This document shows positions 16,686-25,316 of a DNA stretch of 55,431 nt, piece by piece. Source of the stretch: Alphaproteobacteria bacterium (GTDB taxonomy: Bacteria; Pseudomonadota; Alphaproteobacteria; Micavibrionales; Micavibrionaceae); NCBI GenBank assembly GCA_020442425.1, contig JAGRKB010000011.1:1-55431 (forward strand), in the 5' to 3' direction. Position numbers and translations under genes: made by a program. Within the stretch, counting starts at the first letter, position 1; each line of letters starts with the position of its first letter. The notes beneath the pieces are model-generated. The model was not told where the DNA came from. It did no database searches and saw only the letters and a list, made by a program, of their open reading frames with translations.

Positions 16686-19184
16686 ATGCAAAGCCGAATT
16701 TTTGGGAATTTAGTAACGGGCAAAACGGGCAAAAGCATGGCGGCGAAAAAGCAAGTAAAAACACCTGCAAAAACCACGAGCAAAGCAGGAGCAAAAGCAG
16801 CTCCGAAATCCAAAGCAAAGGATTCAAAGAAAACCACCACAACAGCTTCAACCAAAGCTGTTACGAAGAAAGTGGAAAAAGAGAAAGCCTCTAAAACTAC
16901 TCCCAAAACAAAAGCAGTAACGACCAAAAAAGAAACAACATCCAAAGCTCAGACAGAAAAGCAGACGAACAAAATGGCAAAAACGACGGCGGCCAAAAAG
17001 ACAACCAAAACAGAAGCAAAAGCAGGAAAAGCAACCAAAGCGTCACCGGCAAAAGAAACGAAGGCAGCAAAACCCGCTAAGGAAAGCAAAGCAAAAACTG
17101 CAAAGGCTGCCGAAGTTGAAGACGTTGTAGAAATCAACGAACCGAAAGCGGCAAAGCCAAAGAAAGCAGCCGCATCCTCTAAAAAGAAAAACGCAGCCGA
17201 TAAAAAACCGCCGGCCGAACTGGCTATTACATCCGGTCAAAAAGGCAATTTGGAAAAGATTGTCAAAAAACTGATCTCCAAAGGAAAAGAGCAGGGCTAT
17301 ATCACCTATGATGACCTGAACAATACTTTGCCAGCCGAAGAGTTTTCTTCCGATCAAATCGAAGATGCAATGGCAACCATTTCGGATTCGGGCGTTCAAT
17401 TGGTTGATAGTGCCGATGACGCCGGTGAAGAGGAAAACCAAAACGACGCAAAAGGCGACAAAGACGACGAAGAATATGAAAGCGGCGGGAACATCTCTGA
17501 CGATGATACCGGCCGTACCGACGACCCCGTGCGCATGTACTTGCGTGAAATGGGAACCGTTGAGCTTCTCTCCCGTGAAGGCGAGATCGCAATTGCAAAA
17601 CGGATTGAAGCCGGCCGCGAGACTATGATCGGCGGGATCTGTGAATCCCCTCTGGCAATTGAATCCATTATAGCTTGGTACGATGCCCTGCAAAAAGGGG
17701 ACATTCTCTTGCGTGAAGTCATTGACCTCGAAGCAACATATGGCGGAGATAACGCCTTTGACGGCTCCGGAGACGGCGCAACACCTACTCCTGTAGAAAA
17801 ACCTGCACCGGCCCCAAAAGAAAAGCCGAAAAAAGAAGAAAAGAAATCTTCTGACGACGAAGAAACGCCAAATCCAGAAGGCGAAGACGGCGAAGAAGGA
17901 TCAGGAGATGACGGTGATGAAAACTCCCTGTCTCTCGCCGCAATGGAAGCCGAACTGGCTCCAAAGGTTTTTCCTGTCTTTGAGCAAATTAAAAAGACCT
18001 ACAAAAAACTGCAAAAAGCCCAACAGGAAAAAATCGCAGCAGGTAAGAACCCTTCCGCTCCGATCATTAAGAAATATGATGCCGCCAAAGCTGAAATGGT
18101 AGCACTCATGAATGATGTTCGCCTGAACGCTGCGCGTATCGACCAGTTGATCGAACGTCTTTATAAAATGAACCGTGATCTTGTGTCTCTGGAAGGGCGC
18201 ATGTTGCGTCTGGCTATTGATTGTGGCGTGACCCGTGAAGAATTCCTCGGCAGCTACGAAGACGCATTGTTGATCGGAAACTGGAAGATATCCGTCAAAA
18301 AACTAACAGCCAAAGGCTGGGACAAATTCGCAGATCGCCATAGCAATGACGTGGATGCCATCCGTGACCAGATCGACGCTATCGCCTCCGAGAGTGGATT
18401 GCCGTTGATGGAATATAAACGGATCGTCACCACAGTTCAAAAAGGCGACAAAGAATCCAACCGCGCGAAAAAAGAAATGATCGAGGCCAACTTGCGTCTC
18501 GTGATCTCCATCGCTAAAAAATACACCAACCGCGGTTTGCAATTCCTTGACCTTATTCAGGAAGGCAACATCGGTTTGATGAAGGCCGTTGATAAATTCG
18601 AATATCGCCGCGGCTATAAATTCTCGACCTATGCCACATGGTGGATCAGACAGGCCATTACCCGCTCAATCGCGGATCAGGCCAGAACCATCCGTATTCC
18701 GGTTCATATGATCGAAACCATCAACAAATTGGTAAGAACATCCCGCCAGATGATGCACGAAATCGGTCGCGAACCGACCCCTGAAGAATTGGCAGTCCGT
18801 CTCCATATGCCACTTGATAAAGTGCGCAAAGTCTTGAAAATAGCCAAAGAGCCGGTCTCACTCGAAACACCAATCGGGGACGAAGAAGACTCATCATTGG
18901 GAGATTTCATCGAGGATAAAAACGCAATTCTCCCTGTCGAGAGTGCCATTCAGTCCAACTTGCGTGAAACCACAACCCGTGTTTTGGCAACGCTTACCCC
19001 ACGTGAAGAGCGCGTCCTGCGGATGCGTTTCGGGATCGGCATGAACACCGACCACACATTGGAAGAAGTCGGGCAGCAATTTAACGTGACCCGTGAACGG
19101 ATCAGACAGATTGAGGCTAAAGCCTTGCGCAAACTGAAACACCCGTCACGCTCCCGCAAACTGCGCAGCTTCCTCGATACCTAA
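16686..19184 (+). CDS. rpoD: Primary sigma factor RpoD with H1-like N-terminal extension
   Basis: Housekeeping sigma-70. From the ATG at 16686 it has 832 aa; the ATG at 16737 (MAAKKQV) gives 815 and is equally plausible. Residues about 18-177 are a Lys/Ala/Thr-rich tail resembling histone H1. Region 1.1 follows (residues about 178-240), then an acidic linker, region 1.2 ([20 protein letters not shown]), a non-conserved region with an acidic Lys/Glu insert (about 360-415), region 2 ([21 protein letters not shown]), region 3 and region 4 ([20 protein letters not shown]). The family norm is about 610-690 aa, so the tail explains most of the excess. Confidence 0.97.
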   Translation: MQSRIFGNLVTGKTGKSMAAKKQVKTPAKTTSKAGAKAAPKSKAKDSKKTTTTASTKAVTKKVEKEKASKTTPKTKAVTTKKETTSKAQTEKQTNKMAKTTAAKKTTKTEAKAGKATKASPAKETKAAKPAKESKAKTAKAAEVEDVVEINEPKAAKPKKAAASSKKKNAADKKPPAELAITSGQKGNLEKIVKKLISKGKEQGYITYDDLNNTLPAEEFSSDQIEDAMATISDSGVQLVDSADDAGEEENQNDAKGDKDDEEYESGGNISDDDTGRTDDPVRMYLREMGTVELLSREGEIAIAKRIEAGRETMIGGICESPLAIESIIAWYDALQKGDILLREVIDLEATYGGDNAFDGSGDGATPTPVEKPAPAPKEKPKKEEKKSSDDEETPNPEGEDGEEGSGDDGDENSLSLAAMEAELAPKVFPVFEQIKKTYKKLQKAQQEKIAAGKNPSAPIIKKYDAAKAEMVALMNDVRLNAARIDQLIERLYKMNRDLVSLEGRMLRLAIDCGVTREEFLGSYEDALLIGNWKISVKKLTAKGWDKFADRHSNDVDAIRDQIDAIASESGLPLMEYKRIVTTVQKGDKESNRAKKEMIEANLRLVISIAKKYTNRGLQFLDLIQEGNIGLMKAVDKFEYRRGYKFSTYATWWIRQAITRSIADQARTIRIPVHMIETINKLVRTSRQMMHEIGREPTPEELAVRLHMPLDKVRKVLKIAKEPVSLETPIGDEEDSSLGDFIEDKNAILPVESAIQSNLRETTTRVLATLTPREERVLRMRFGIGMNTDHTLEEVGQQFNVTRERIRQIEAKALRKLKHPSRSRKLRSFLDT

Positions 19185-19195
19185 AAGATTGATAT

Positions 19196-19786
19196 GTGAT
19201 GATACTATCACCGGAAATTTGGGGAGGGCTGAGCGTCGCTTTAGCCCTCTTTTCTTTGGGGCCATACTTTTGGGCCACGCTCAAGGGAACGAATAAGCCC
19301 CATATTTTTACATGGGTCATTTGGACACTCCTAACCGCCATCGCTTTCCTGATCCAATATCTGGAAGGCGCAGGGAGTGGGGCGTGGAGCGGAGGAGTCT
19401 CTACATTTTTATGCCTTGCAATCTTGATAGTCGCTCTGCGCTTTGGCGAAAAACACATCACAAAAAGTGACTGGATCGTCTTTCTAGCCGCACTCGCCGC
19501 TATCCCGATCTGGCTCATCACCGAAAACCCAATAGCAGCCGCCATATGGGTAACCGCCATCGATAGCGCAGGCTATATCCCCACACTGCGCAAAGTCTGG
19601 GCCAAACCCTATGAGGAAATGGCGTCAACTCATGCAATCGCAGCGCTAAAGCATGTCTTTGTCTTGTTGGCTGTCCAGAATTACGTTCCCGCAACAATCA
19701 TTTATTCGCTCGGAATGGTGGTTATGAACTCGATTTTGGTCTTAACCATCCTTTTTAGACGTCGTTTATTGAAACCAGCGGCTTGA
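19196..19786 (+). CDS. PQ-loop-like multi-pass membrane protein
   Basis: The 196-aa protein has about six hydrophobic segments. Two internal stretches resemble each other and SWEET/PQ-loop half units: SLGPYFWATLKGTNKPHIF (about 20-38) and SAGYIPTLRKVWAKPYEEMA (about 124-143). A small-solute transport role is possible, but no substrate can be given. The annotated start is GTG; the next codon is an ATG (19199) and may be the real start. It begins 11 bases after rpoD. Its stop codon overlaps the promoter of the downstream tRNA. Confidence 0.75.
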   Translation: MMILSPEIWGGLSVALALFSLGPYFWATLKGTNKPHIFTWVIWTLLTAIAFLIQYLEGAGSGAWSGGVSTFLCLAILIVALRFGEKHITKSDWIVFLAALAAIPIWLITENPIAAAIWVTAIDSAGYIPTLRKVWAKPYEEMASTHAIAALKHVFVLLAVQNYVPATIIYSLGMVVMNSILVLTILFRRRLLKPAA

Positions 19787-19810
19787 TTTTTCTTAAGATT
19801 TGGGGATAAT
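19783..19810 (+). promoter_or_regulatory. Sigma-70 promoter of the tRNA gene
   Basis: TTGATT (19783-19788) and GATAAT (19805-19810) are separated by 16 bp. The mature tRNA starts 15 bases after the -10 box. Confidence 0.65.
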
Positions 19811-19824
19811 ACCCCCCACTGGAT

Positions 19825-19901
19825 GCGCTAGTAGCTCAGCTGGTTAGAGCAAGCCGCTCATAACGGCTTGGTCGGGGGTTCGAGTCCCTCCTGGCGCACC
19901 A
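19825..19901 (+). tRNA. tRNA with CAT anticodon (elongator Met or Ile2)
   Basis: A complete 77-nt cloverleaf with encoded CCA. The acceptor stem is GCGCTAG/CTGGCGC, the D-stem GCTC/GAGC, the anticodon stem AGCCG/CGGCT with loop CTCATAA, and the T-loop TTCGAGT. Anticodon CAT fits either elongator tRNA-Met or the lysidine-modified tRNA-Ile2; I cannot tell these apart by eye. The 3' end is the attachment site of the element downstream, which has cut the tRNA off from its likely terminator at 27802. Confidence 0.93.
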
Positions 19902-19903
19902 TA
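19883..19903. repeat. attL core in tRNA 3' end
   Basis: AGTCCCTCCTGG followed by CGCACCATA. It matches 27773-27792 apart from one missing C. Confidence 0.8.
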
Positions 19904-20021
19904 TCCTTCTTCATCTCTATTCATCATTATTCACAGGTGACCGCAAAGCCTTTAGTTTATAAAGCTTACAATTCCATGTGCGTTTATCGCCGTTCACGAT
20001 AAATCGTTTACAACCGGAAAA

Positions 20022-20082
20022 TTTGGGGGCATAAATGGGAAAATACCCCCATCTTGATGATTGGAGATGCCCCCAATGCCCC
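20022..20082. promoter_or_regulatory. Integrase arm-type repeats (left)
   Basis: GGGGGCATA at 20025-20033 is followed by inverted forms TACCCCC (20044), ATGCCCCC (20067) and ATGCCCC (20076). The same GGGGGCATA/GGGGGCACA motifs stand next to the right attachment site at 27695-27715. Such repeats beside both ends fit integrase arm-binding sites, and the inverted copies overlap the integrase start. Confidence 0.5.
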
Positions 20083-21305
20083 TAACAGCCAAAGCGTGCC
20101 AAGCGGCACAACCCAAGGAAAAACCTTATAAAATCGCCGATGGCGGCGGAATGTACCTTGAGGTTATGCCCAACGGTTCCAAATATTGGCGGCTGAAATA
20201 CCGCTGGCTGGGCAAAGAAAAGCGTTTAGCCTTCGGGGTTTTTCCCGAAGTAACCCTCGCCGAAGCTCGCGAAAAAAGAGAGGAGGCTCGTAAACTCATA
20301 GGAAAAGGGCTTGATCCATCCGAAAACAAAAAGCAGGAAAAGAGGCAAGCCGTTATTAATGCCCAAAATACGTTCCAGTCGGTTGCCATGGAATGGATGG
20401 AAATTCAAAAAGAAAGATGGACTAAGGGATATGCTCAGAAAACTCTTCGTCGTTTAGAAATGCATATTTTTCCTTGCATTGGGAATAGACCGATTTCCCA
20501 AATAAGCCCGCCCGAACTTTTGGAATGTCTTCGGAAAATAGAAAAAAGAGGCACGCTAGAAATGGCAAGCCGTGGTAGGGAATTGTCTGGTCAAATTTTT
20601 CGCTATGGCATTCAAACTGGCCGATGTGAACGCGATGCTGCTGCTGATCTTCGTGGGGCATTAAAAACCAAAAAAGCTGAACATTTCAGAACGATTGATG
20701 AAAAGCAGATTCCCGAGTTACTACATGCCTTGAGCCTGAATAATGCCCGTATTTTTGAAAGAACACGCAGGGCTGTTTGGTTTTCGTTGCTGACTTTTGG
20801 TCGCCCGGGAGAAATTCGTCAGGCATGCTGGTCACAAATAGATTTTGATGATGCTATTTGGTATGTCCATTCTGGCCTCATGAAAATGAGAAGGAATCAT
20901 GTCGTCCCCCTATCGAAACAAGCATTGGCTGTGCTCCAGGAGCAAAAAGAAGAAACGGGCCATATCAAGACTGACTATGTTTTTCCATCTCAGGTGAATC
21001 CACGAAAGTGCATGAGCGATGGCACAGTGAACAGGGCGATAGAACGTTTGGGTTTTGGTGAAAGCATGGTTGCTCATGGGGTAAGGGCGTTGGCCCGTAC
21101 CACGATCAGGGAGAGGCTAGGATTTGACAGTGAGATCATTGAAAAGCAGCTTTCACACAAAACCAAGAACCCTTTGGGAGAGGCCTATGACCGTACCCAA
21201 TTCTTGGACCAGCGCAAAATAATGATGCAGGAATGGGCTGATTATTTGGATTCCGTTGCCAGTGAAGGAAAAATTATTCACGGAAATTTTGGAAAGGTAT
21301 CATGA
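20076..21305 (+). CDS. Tyrosine site-specific integrase, P4/DUF4102 type
   Basis: Inserts and excises the element at the adjacent tRNA. The 409 aa start with the DUF4102 arm-binding domain (PLTAKACQAAQPKEKPYKIAD, residues 2-20 and on), followed by a core-binding domain and the catalytic domain. Catalytic residues are visible: Arg in TFGRPGEIRQACW, His-x-x-Arg in AHGVRALART, His in QLSHKTKNPLGEAYDR, and the nucleophile Tyr in the same stretch. The open frame extends to a TTG at 20061, but the ATG at 20076 has GGAG nine bases upstream and the family usually starts MPLT. The next gene overlaps its stop by ATGA. Confidence 0.95.
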   Translation: MPLTAKACQAAQPKEKPYKIADGGGMYLEVMPNGSKYWRLKYRWLGKEKRLAFGVFPEVTLAEAREKREEARKLIGKGLDPSENKKQEKRQAVINAQNTFQSVAMEWMEIQKERWTKGYAQKTLRRLEMHIFPCIGNRPISQISPPELLECLRKIEKRGTLEMASRGRELSGQIFRYGIQTGRCERDAAADLRGALKTKKAEHFRTIDEKQIPELLHALSLNNARIFERTRRAVWFSLLTFGRPGEIRQACWSQIDFDDAIWYVHSGLMKMRRNHVVPLSKQALAVLQEQKEETGHIKTDYVFPSQVNPRKCMSDGTVNRAIERLGFGESMVAHGVRALARTTIRERLGFDSEIIEKQLSHKTKNPLGEAYDRTQFLDQRKIMMQEWADYLDSVASEGKIIHGNFGKVS

Positions 21306-22207
21306 CAATGGATAAGGTCAGATATATGGACTGCTGGGTAGATGATTTGCGTGAGCAAATGGGCAGGGTGATGTCTACCCTCGAAAAAGAAGGAGCAAGC
21401 AAAGAAGAAATCAAAAAATACAAGAAAGGTTTCTTGCAGGAGATAAAAAATGCCGAAAAGCATAAAAAAAAGCAGCAGGCACAAGTTACTGCTTTTCTAA
21501 AAATAATTGGAAAGGAAAACTGCCCTAAATCGGCACAAAAACTGCGACAAATATTTTATAGCACTAGGACGGATGAGGGGTACTGGACATTACCTGTTTT
21601 ACCATTTTGGGGGATAAAAGCCATGGAAGCCATAGGGGGTCAATATATTAGAAAAGCCAATTCAGATAATCCGGATTACAAAAAATTTCATAAGAAAATA
21701 ACAGGTTTGAGGGATGCTTTAAGAGATATATGCCAATATATGAAGGACCCCGATATTCAAAAATACTACGAGGTACGAGCCTATAACGATAAGGAAGTTC
21801 AAGCACACATAACTCTGAAATCCGACGAAGAATTTTTTGAACAGGTTCGAGGGCGTGGTATGCAACTGGATATGTTCCTTTTTGAAGGTAAAAAACTAGG
21901 TCGCCCCTCTCTTAAAGAATTTTACAATTTTGTCTATCAATTGGCGCGGAGATATGAAGAAATTTCAGAGCAAAAATTTACAGTTCTCAGACACCGGGAA
22001 TCTGACGGGAAAAATGCCGGGGAATATGTTCCGATAACGCCCGGCCATGAGTTTATTTACGAGGCTGTCCGTTGGATATGCGAGGAATTTAAAGATACCG
22101 ATGGATTGCCTGATTTGAGATATACGGACAAGAATATTTATAACGCCTGCGAACAAGCTCAGAAAAGACTAAAGGATGATAAGAATGGGATGAAAAAAGT
22201 CAAATGA
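21302..22207 (+). CDS. Unknown element protein coupled to the integrase, 301 aa
   Basis: Not recognised. Translationally coupled to the integrase (ATGA overlap). The N-terminal about 65 residues are highly charged and helical, probably a coiled coil (EKEGASKEEIKKYKKGFLQEIKNAEKHKKK); the rest is mixed and soluble. GRPSLKEFYNFVYQLARRYEEI near residues 200-221 resembles helical domains of phage-derived proteins, but I cannot assign a family. Position suggests a role in integration/excision control or immunity. Confidence 0.7.
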   Translation: MTMDKVRYMDCWVDDLREQMGRVMSTLEKEGASKEEIKKYKKGFLQEIKNAEKHKKKQQAQVTAFLKIIGKENCPKSAQKLRQIFYSTRTDEGYWTLPVLPFWGIKAMEAIGGQYIRKANSDNPDYKKFHKKITGLRDALRDICQYMKDPDIQKYYEVRAYNDKEVQAHITLKSDEEFFEQVRGRGMQLDMFLFEGKKLGRPSLKEFYNFVYQLARRYEEISEQKFTVLRHRESDGKNAGEYVPITPGHEFIYEAVRWICEEFKDTDGLPDLRYTDKNIYNACEQAQKRLKDDKNGMKKVK

Positions 22208-22245
22208 TGTCGCTTGACTATTCATATCCCATATAATTTTGAATA

Positions 22246-22263
22246 TTTACTAGTGCTAGTAAA
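22246..22263. promoter_or_regulatory. Perfect 8-2-8 palindrome, candidate operator
   Basis: TTTACTAG-TG-CTAGTAAA lies in the 193-bp gap upstream of the AlpA-like regulator, just after TTGACT and TATAAT motifs (22214 and 22232) whose spacing is too short for a standard promoter. It is a possible autoregulatory site. Confidence 0.45.
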
Positions 22264-22273
22264 CAAAATAACC

Positions 22274-22309
22274 CCGATAAAGTCAAACAGGAGATGCTAC
22301 TTTTATCGG
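22274..22309. promoter_or_regulatory. 8-bp inverted repeat with 20-nt loop
   Basis: CCGATAAA (22274-22281) and TTTATCGG (22302-22309) can form a stem. A T-rich stretch (CTTTCTTTTTT) follows, so it may be a weak terminator or attenuator ahead of the regulator gene. Confidence 0.35.
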
Positions 22310-22400
22310 AGCGCTTTCTTTTTTCAATCACGTATATTTATGCTTTCCTGGATGAAGCTACGCACAAATGGATGCGTTTTAACACAGAAAGGAAAAGCTA

Positions 22401-22595
22401 ATGACAAAAGAACTTTTGACCATCCCAGAGTTTTGTGAAGCCGTATCATGCGGACGCACTCATGCTTACAAGCTCATATCCACAGCCCAGCTTCCAGCGG
22501 TTAAACAAGGAAAGAGAACATTGATCCGACGTGAGGATATGCTGGCATGGATTAAATCCCTTCGCCCATATTCTGTAGAAAAAAAAGAGGGATAG
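22401..22595 (+). CDS. AlpA/excisionase-type helix-turn-helix protein
   Basis: A 64-aa MerR-like HTH_17/AlpA-family DNA-binding protein. The signature is visible: TIPEFCEAVSCGRTHAYKLI, then LPAVKQGKRTLIRREDMLAWIKSL. In P4-like satellites AlpA homologues activate the integrase or act as excision directionality factors. A GAAAGGAAAAGC ribosome site precedes the ATG. It is immediately followed by the primase gene, so regulator and replication genes are probably one unit. Confidence 0.9.
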   Translation: MTKELLTIPEFCEAVSCGRTHAYKLISTAQLPAVKQGKRTLIRREDMLAWIKSLRPYSVEKKEG

Positions 22596-22596
22596 A

Positions 22597-23511
22597 ATGA
22601 AATATATTCAAAAGAAACGCCCCGCTGCGAACGGGGCTGGAAATTGTATCGGCTTTAATCATAACCCCCTCATAGAAGATTTGCAAGCTGTTCTGCGGTG
22701 TGCAGGATTGCCAATACGTGACCCTGTTATGGTTGACGGGAAGTTGCATCGTTTCCATGTGGTCGGAGATCATCCAAAAAGTCTCAATGGTTGGTATGTT
22801 TTTTACAATGATGGAAACGTCGCTGGGGCGTTCGGGTGCTGGAAACGTGGCATATCGCTGACGTGGTGCGCGAAGACGGGGACTGAAATGACCGATGATG
22901 AACGTATAGCTTTTCGCCAGCGGATGGAAGAAGCCAGAAACGCCCGTGAAGTGGAAGAAACAATACGTAGAAAAGACGCCGCTACAAGGGCATCGGGGAT
23001 TTGGAAATCTGCACCGCTCGCGACGAATAACCATCCCTATCTGATTAGAAAGAGCGTTGGAAACCATGGTTTGCGCCTTCATAAAGAGTCGTTGGTTGTG
23101 CCATTGAGGAGTTCTGACGGTGTATTATGTTCCCTGCAATTTATTGATGCAGATGGCAAAAAGCGCTTCCTGTCCGGTGGGCGCATGACAGGATGTTATT
23201 TTCCCATTGGCGCTCCTATGGGCACGCTTTGTATTTGCGAAGGGTATGCCACTGGTGCCAGCCTTCACGAGGCGTCAGGTTATGGCGTTGCGGTGGCGTT
23301 TAGCTGCAATAATCTCTTGCCTGTTGCTCTAACTTTACGGGCCAAATTCCCGCGCACAAAAATTATTTTATGTGCTGATAATGACACGAAGACAGTCGGA
23401 AACCCGGGTTTGACTCATGCGAGGGAGGCTGCCGTTGCTATAGGTGGATTTCTGGCTGTCCCACCTTGTCATGGTGATTTTAACGATCTGCACAGAGGAG
23501 AAAAATCATGA
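22597..23511 (+). CDS. TOPRIM-domain primase of the element
   Basis: The 304-aa phage/plasmid-type primase has an N-terminal part with AFGCWKRGISLTWCAKTG (residues about 76-93), a helical middle and a C-terminal TOPRIM domain. In that domain CICEGYATGASLHEASG carries the conserved Glu and KIILCADND carries the Asp-x-Asp motif. No helicase domain is fused; the ATPase is the next gene, overlapping by ATGA. Together they look like a split version of the P4 alpha replication protein. Confidence 0.88.
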   Translation: MKYIQKKRPAANGAGNCIGFNHNPLIEDLQAVLRCAGLPIRDPVMVDGKLHRFHVVGDHPKSLNGWYVFYNDGNVAGAFGCWKRGISLTWCAKTGTEMTDDERIAFRQRMEEARNAREVEETIRRKDAATRASGIWKSAPLATNNHPYLIRKSVGNHGLRLHKESLVVPLRSSDGVLCSLQFIDADGKKRFLSGGRMTGCYFPIGAPMGTLCICEGYATGASLHEASGYGVAVAFSCNNLLPVALTLRAKFPRTKIILCADNDTKTVGNPGLTHAREAAVAIGGFLAVPPCHGDFNDLHRGEKS

Positions 23512-24446
23512 CAGAGTCATCAGTGATTTTGGAAGTACTGGATCAAGTGGGAGCCTGTGAGCCTAAGAGGGTATTAAAATCCTACGCTCTCGGCGATTTT
23601 CTGCGTCTGGAAATCCCTCCGCGTGAGGATATTCTTTCACCTATTCTGCAAACGCAAAGCCTGTCTATGATTTACGCCAAGCGTGGTGTAGGCAAAACGC
23701 ATTTTGCGTTGAATATAGCGTATGCCTTGGCCTGCGGTGGAAGTTTTTTGAAGTGGTCAGCTCCACGTCCGTGCAAAGTTCTTTATATCGACGGTGAAAT
23801 GCCAGCCCACGCGATGCAGGAACGCCTTGCAAAAATCGTGAAAGAAAGCGGATTGAAAGCTGATCCAGAATGCTTCCAGATTATCACTCCTGATATGCAG
23901 GATAATGGGATGCCGGATATTTCTACGCTCGAGGGGCAGGAGATGATTGAACCGTTCGTTGAGCAAGCCGAATTTATTGTGGTCGATAATATCAGCACTT
24001 TGGCTCGAACGGGCAAGGAGAATGAGGCGGAAGGTTGGCTTCCAATACAGGCATGGGCGTTGAGCCTGCGGAGCCGGAAGAAGTCTGTCATGTTTGTTCA
24101 CCATGCTGGGAAAGGCGGTCAGCAACGTGGTACTAGCCGCCGCGAGGATGTTCTTGATCTCGTGATTGAGTTAAAGCTCCCTGATGATTACAAGGCTGAT
24201 GACGGCGCACGGTTCGAGGTACATTTCGTCAAGGCAAGGCATCTTGCCGGAGGTTCTGCGGCTCAGTCCTTTGAGGCACAGCTTGGAGCAGACGGTTGGT
24301 CTCATCGTAATATAGAGAGAGCAGAGTTGAAGCAGGTCTTAGCTTTGAAGGAAGAAGGACGGTCTTATCGCTACATTCAAAAGGAGACTGGCATCAGCAA
24401 GGCGCGAGCTCAAAGGATGGTGAAGGGGTATGAAGAGAAATCATAG
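23508..24446 (+). CDS. RepA-like RecA-fold ATPase/helicase
   Basis: The 312-aa AAA_25/RepA-family protein has Walker A AKRGVGKTHF (near residue 60), Walker B EFIVVDNIST, and a sensor-like VMFVHHAGKGGQQRGTSRRED. The C-terminal about 45 residues (LKQVLALKEEGRSYRYIQKETGISKARAQRMVKGY) form a helix-turn-helix that may bind the repeats just downstream. Start overlaps the primase stop. Family members act as hexameric helicases or loaders at plasmid origins. Confidence 0.88.
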   Translation: MTESSVILEVLDQVGACEPKRVLKSYALGDFLRLEIPPREDILSPILQTQSLSMIYAKRGVGKTHFALNIAYALACGGSFLKWSAPRPCKVLYIDGEMPAHAMQERLAKIVKESGLKADPECFQIITPDMQDNGMPDISTLEGQEMIEPFVEQAEFIVVDNISTLARTGKENEAEGWLPIQAWALSLRSRKKSVMFVHHAGKGGQQRGTSRREDVLDLVIELKLPDDYKADDGARFEVHFVKARHLAGGSAAQSFEAQLGADGWSHRNIERAELKQVLALKEEGRSYRYIQKETGISKARAQRMVKGYEEKS

Positions 24447-24457
24447 CATCATCTCAT

Positions 24458-24590
24458 TGTCTCACTCTACTACAACGGGACAGCGAGACATGGTGGGACA
24501 GCGTTGGGACATGATGAGGAGAAATAGAGTGTTAACGCATTGGAAAAAAATGGTTTTGGAATGGGACAGTTCTGGGACAGTTATTGAGAC
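24458..24590. promoter_or_regulatory. GGGACAG iteron cluster, candidate replication origin
   Basis: GGGACA occurs at 24478, 24495, 24506, 24563 and 24574; four of the five continue to GGGACAG. Neighbour spacings are 17, 11, 57 and 11. Inverted TGTCTC/GAGACA copies lie at 24459 and 24485, and a further GAGAC at 24586. The cluster begins right after the ATPase gene. Confidence 0.5.
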
Positions 24591-24736
24591 GCATATGATT
24601 TCCTCTTTCGGGATTTAACCGTGACGCCCCGGCATGGCTCTAATGGTGTAGGGTAAACGTCTGTAAAAAATATAGTTATAAAACAATAAGTTAGAAAAAT
24701 GTTACGGTTTGAATTTAATCCTTAGGAGTAAAAGGC

Positions 24737-25042
24737 ATGGAAAATTCGAATATAGCAGAAGCGGGAAAATCAACTCGCTTTGGTCAGCCTGCCGGGCCTG
24801 ATCCCAAAGGGGATGGAACAAGGTTGGCTCCGTGGTCAGTCAGGAAGCAACTTCGTCGTTTGATGCTCTTCCCTGTTGATCTCAATAAACCAGCCACCAT
24901 AGAAGATAAACTTAAATGGCTTGCTGGGCCGAATGGGAAGGTTACTGATGCTATGATACTTGCTGTTTACCGATGTGAGCAGGCAAAGCAAAACTGGCGA
25001 GCTATGAAGGATTTAATAGAAGCTGTGGATGGTAAACTGTGA
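24737..25042 (+). CDS. Small protein of the element, 101 aa
   Basis: The N-terminus (STRFGQPAGPDPKGDGTR, residues 12-29) is Gly/Pro-rich and reminiscent of the DUF5681-type motif found at the start of small phage-encoded DNA-associated proteins. The remaining 70 residues are helical (DAMILAVYRCEQAKQNWRAM). A strong TTAGGAG ribosome site precedes the ATG. It is the last gene before the structured RNA. A terminase-small-subunit-like or DNA-binding role is possible; no large subunit is present. Confidence 0.7.
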   Translation: MENSNIAEAGKSTRFGQPAGPDPKGDGTRLAPWSVRKQLRRLMLFPVDLNKPATIEDKLKWLAGPNGKVTDAMILAVYRCEQAKQNWRAMKDLIEAVDGKL

Positions 25043-25132
25043 AAATGCGGATTCTTTCAAAGAGTATGGTTGTAAATCACATTATTGACCGCTATGAATA
25101 GGATAGTTTGTCCTAATTGGCAGACTGGGGCC

Positions 25133-25303
25133 TGATAAACCCCGCATTAGACGGTGGCGTGTCCGTCATCACGTCGCTTCTCGGCATATGACCGGGGAGC
25201 GGCGGCGTATGTCCAAGGCTTCGGCTAAAAGGCCGTCGCGGTCGTTCTAATGCGGCTTTATCATCTCCGGTCACCAGAGTAGGGCAGCTCTGGTGATTTT
25301 TTT
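25133..25303 (+). ncRNA. Structured RNA with terminator upstream of a lipoprotein gene
   Basis: A 17-bp closing helix (TGATAAA and CCGCATTAGA at 25133-25151 with TCTAATGCGG and TTTATCA at 25246-25263, one small internal loop) encloses three further helices: CGG/CCG (25152/25163), a 10-bp hairpin (25175-25184 with 25192-25201, loop CATATGA) and GCGGCG/CGTCGC (25202-25207 with 25234-25239) containing a TTCG loop. A rho-independent terminator follows at 25271-25303, only 14 bases before the lipoprotein start. It is either a free small RNA or a cis-acting attenuator. No named family recognised. Confidence 0.7.
25271..25303 (+). terminator. Rho-independent terminator in lipoprotein leader
   Basis: TCACCAGAG/CTCTGGTGA, a 9-bp stem with an 8-base loop, followed by seven T. 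It ends just before the ribosome site GGAGAG of the next gene. Confidence 0.9.
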
Positions 25304-25316
25304 ATGGAGAGAAATT

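Noticed and set aside
22214..22237. TTGACT and TATAAT as a promoter for the AlpA-like gene
   Set aside because: The boxes are only 12 bp apart, too close for a sigma-70 promoter.
22214..22438. 74-aa open frame upstream of the AlpA-like gene
   Set aside because: It starts with TTG, covers the palindromes and overlaps the well-supported AlpA-like start; more likely control DNA.
24430..24618. 62-aa open frame behind the RepA-like ATPase
   Set aside because: It overlaps the ATPase 3' end, has no ribosome site, and its codons are the GGGACAG repeats; composition follows the repeats, not a protein.
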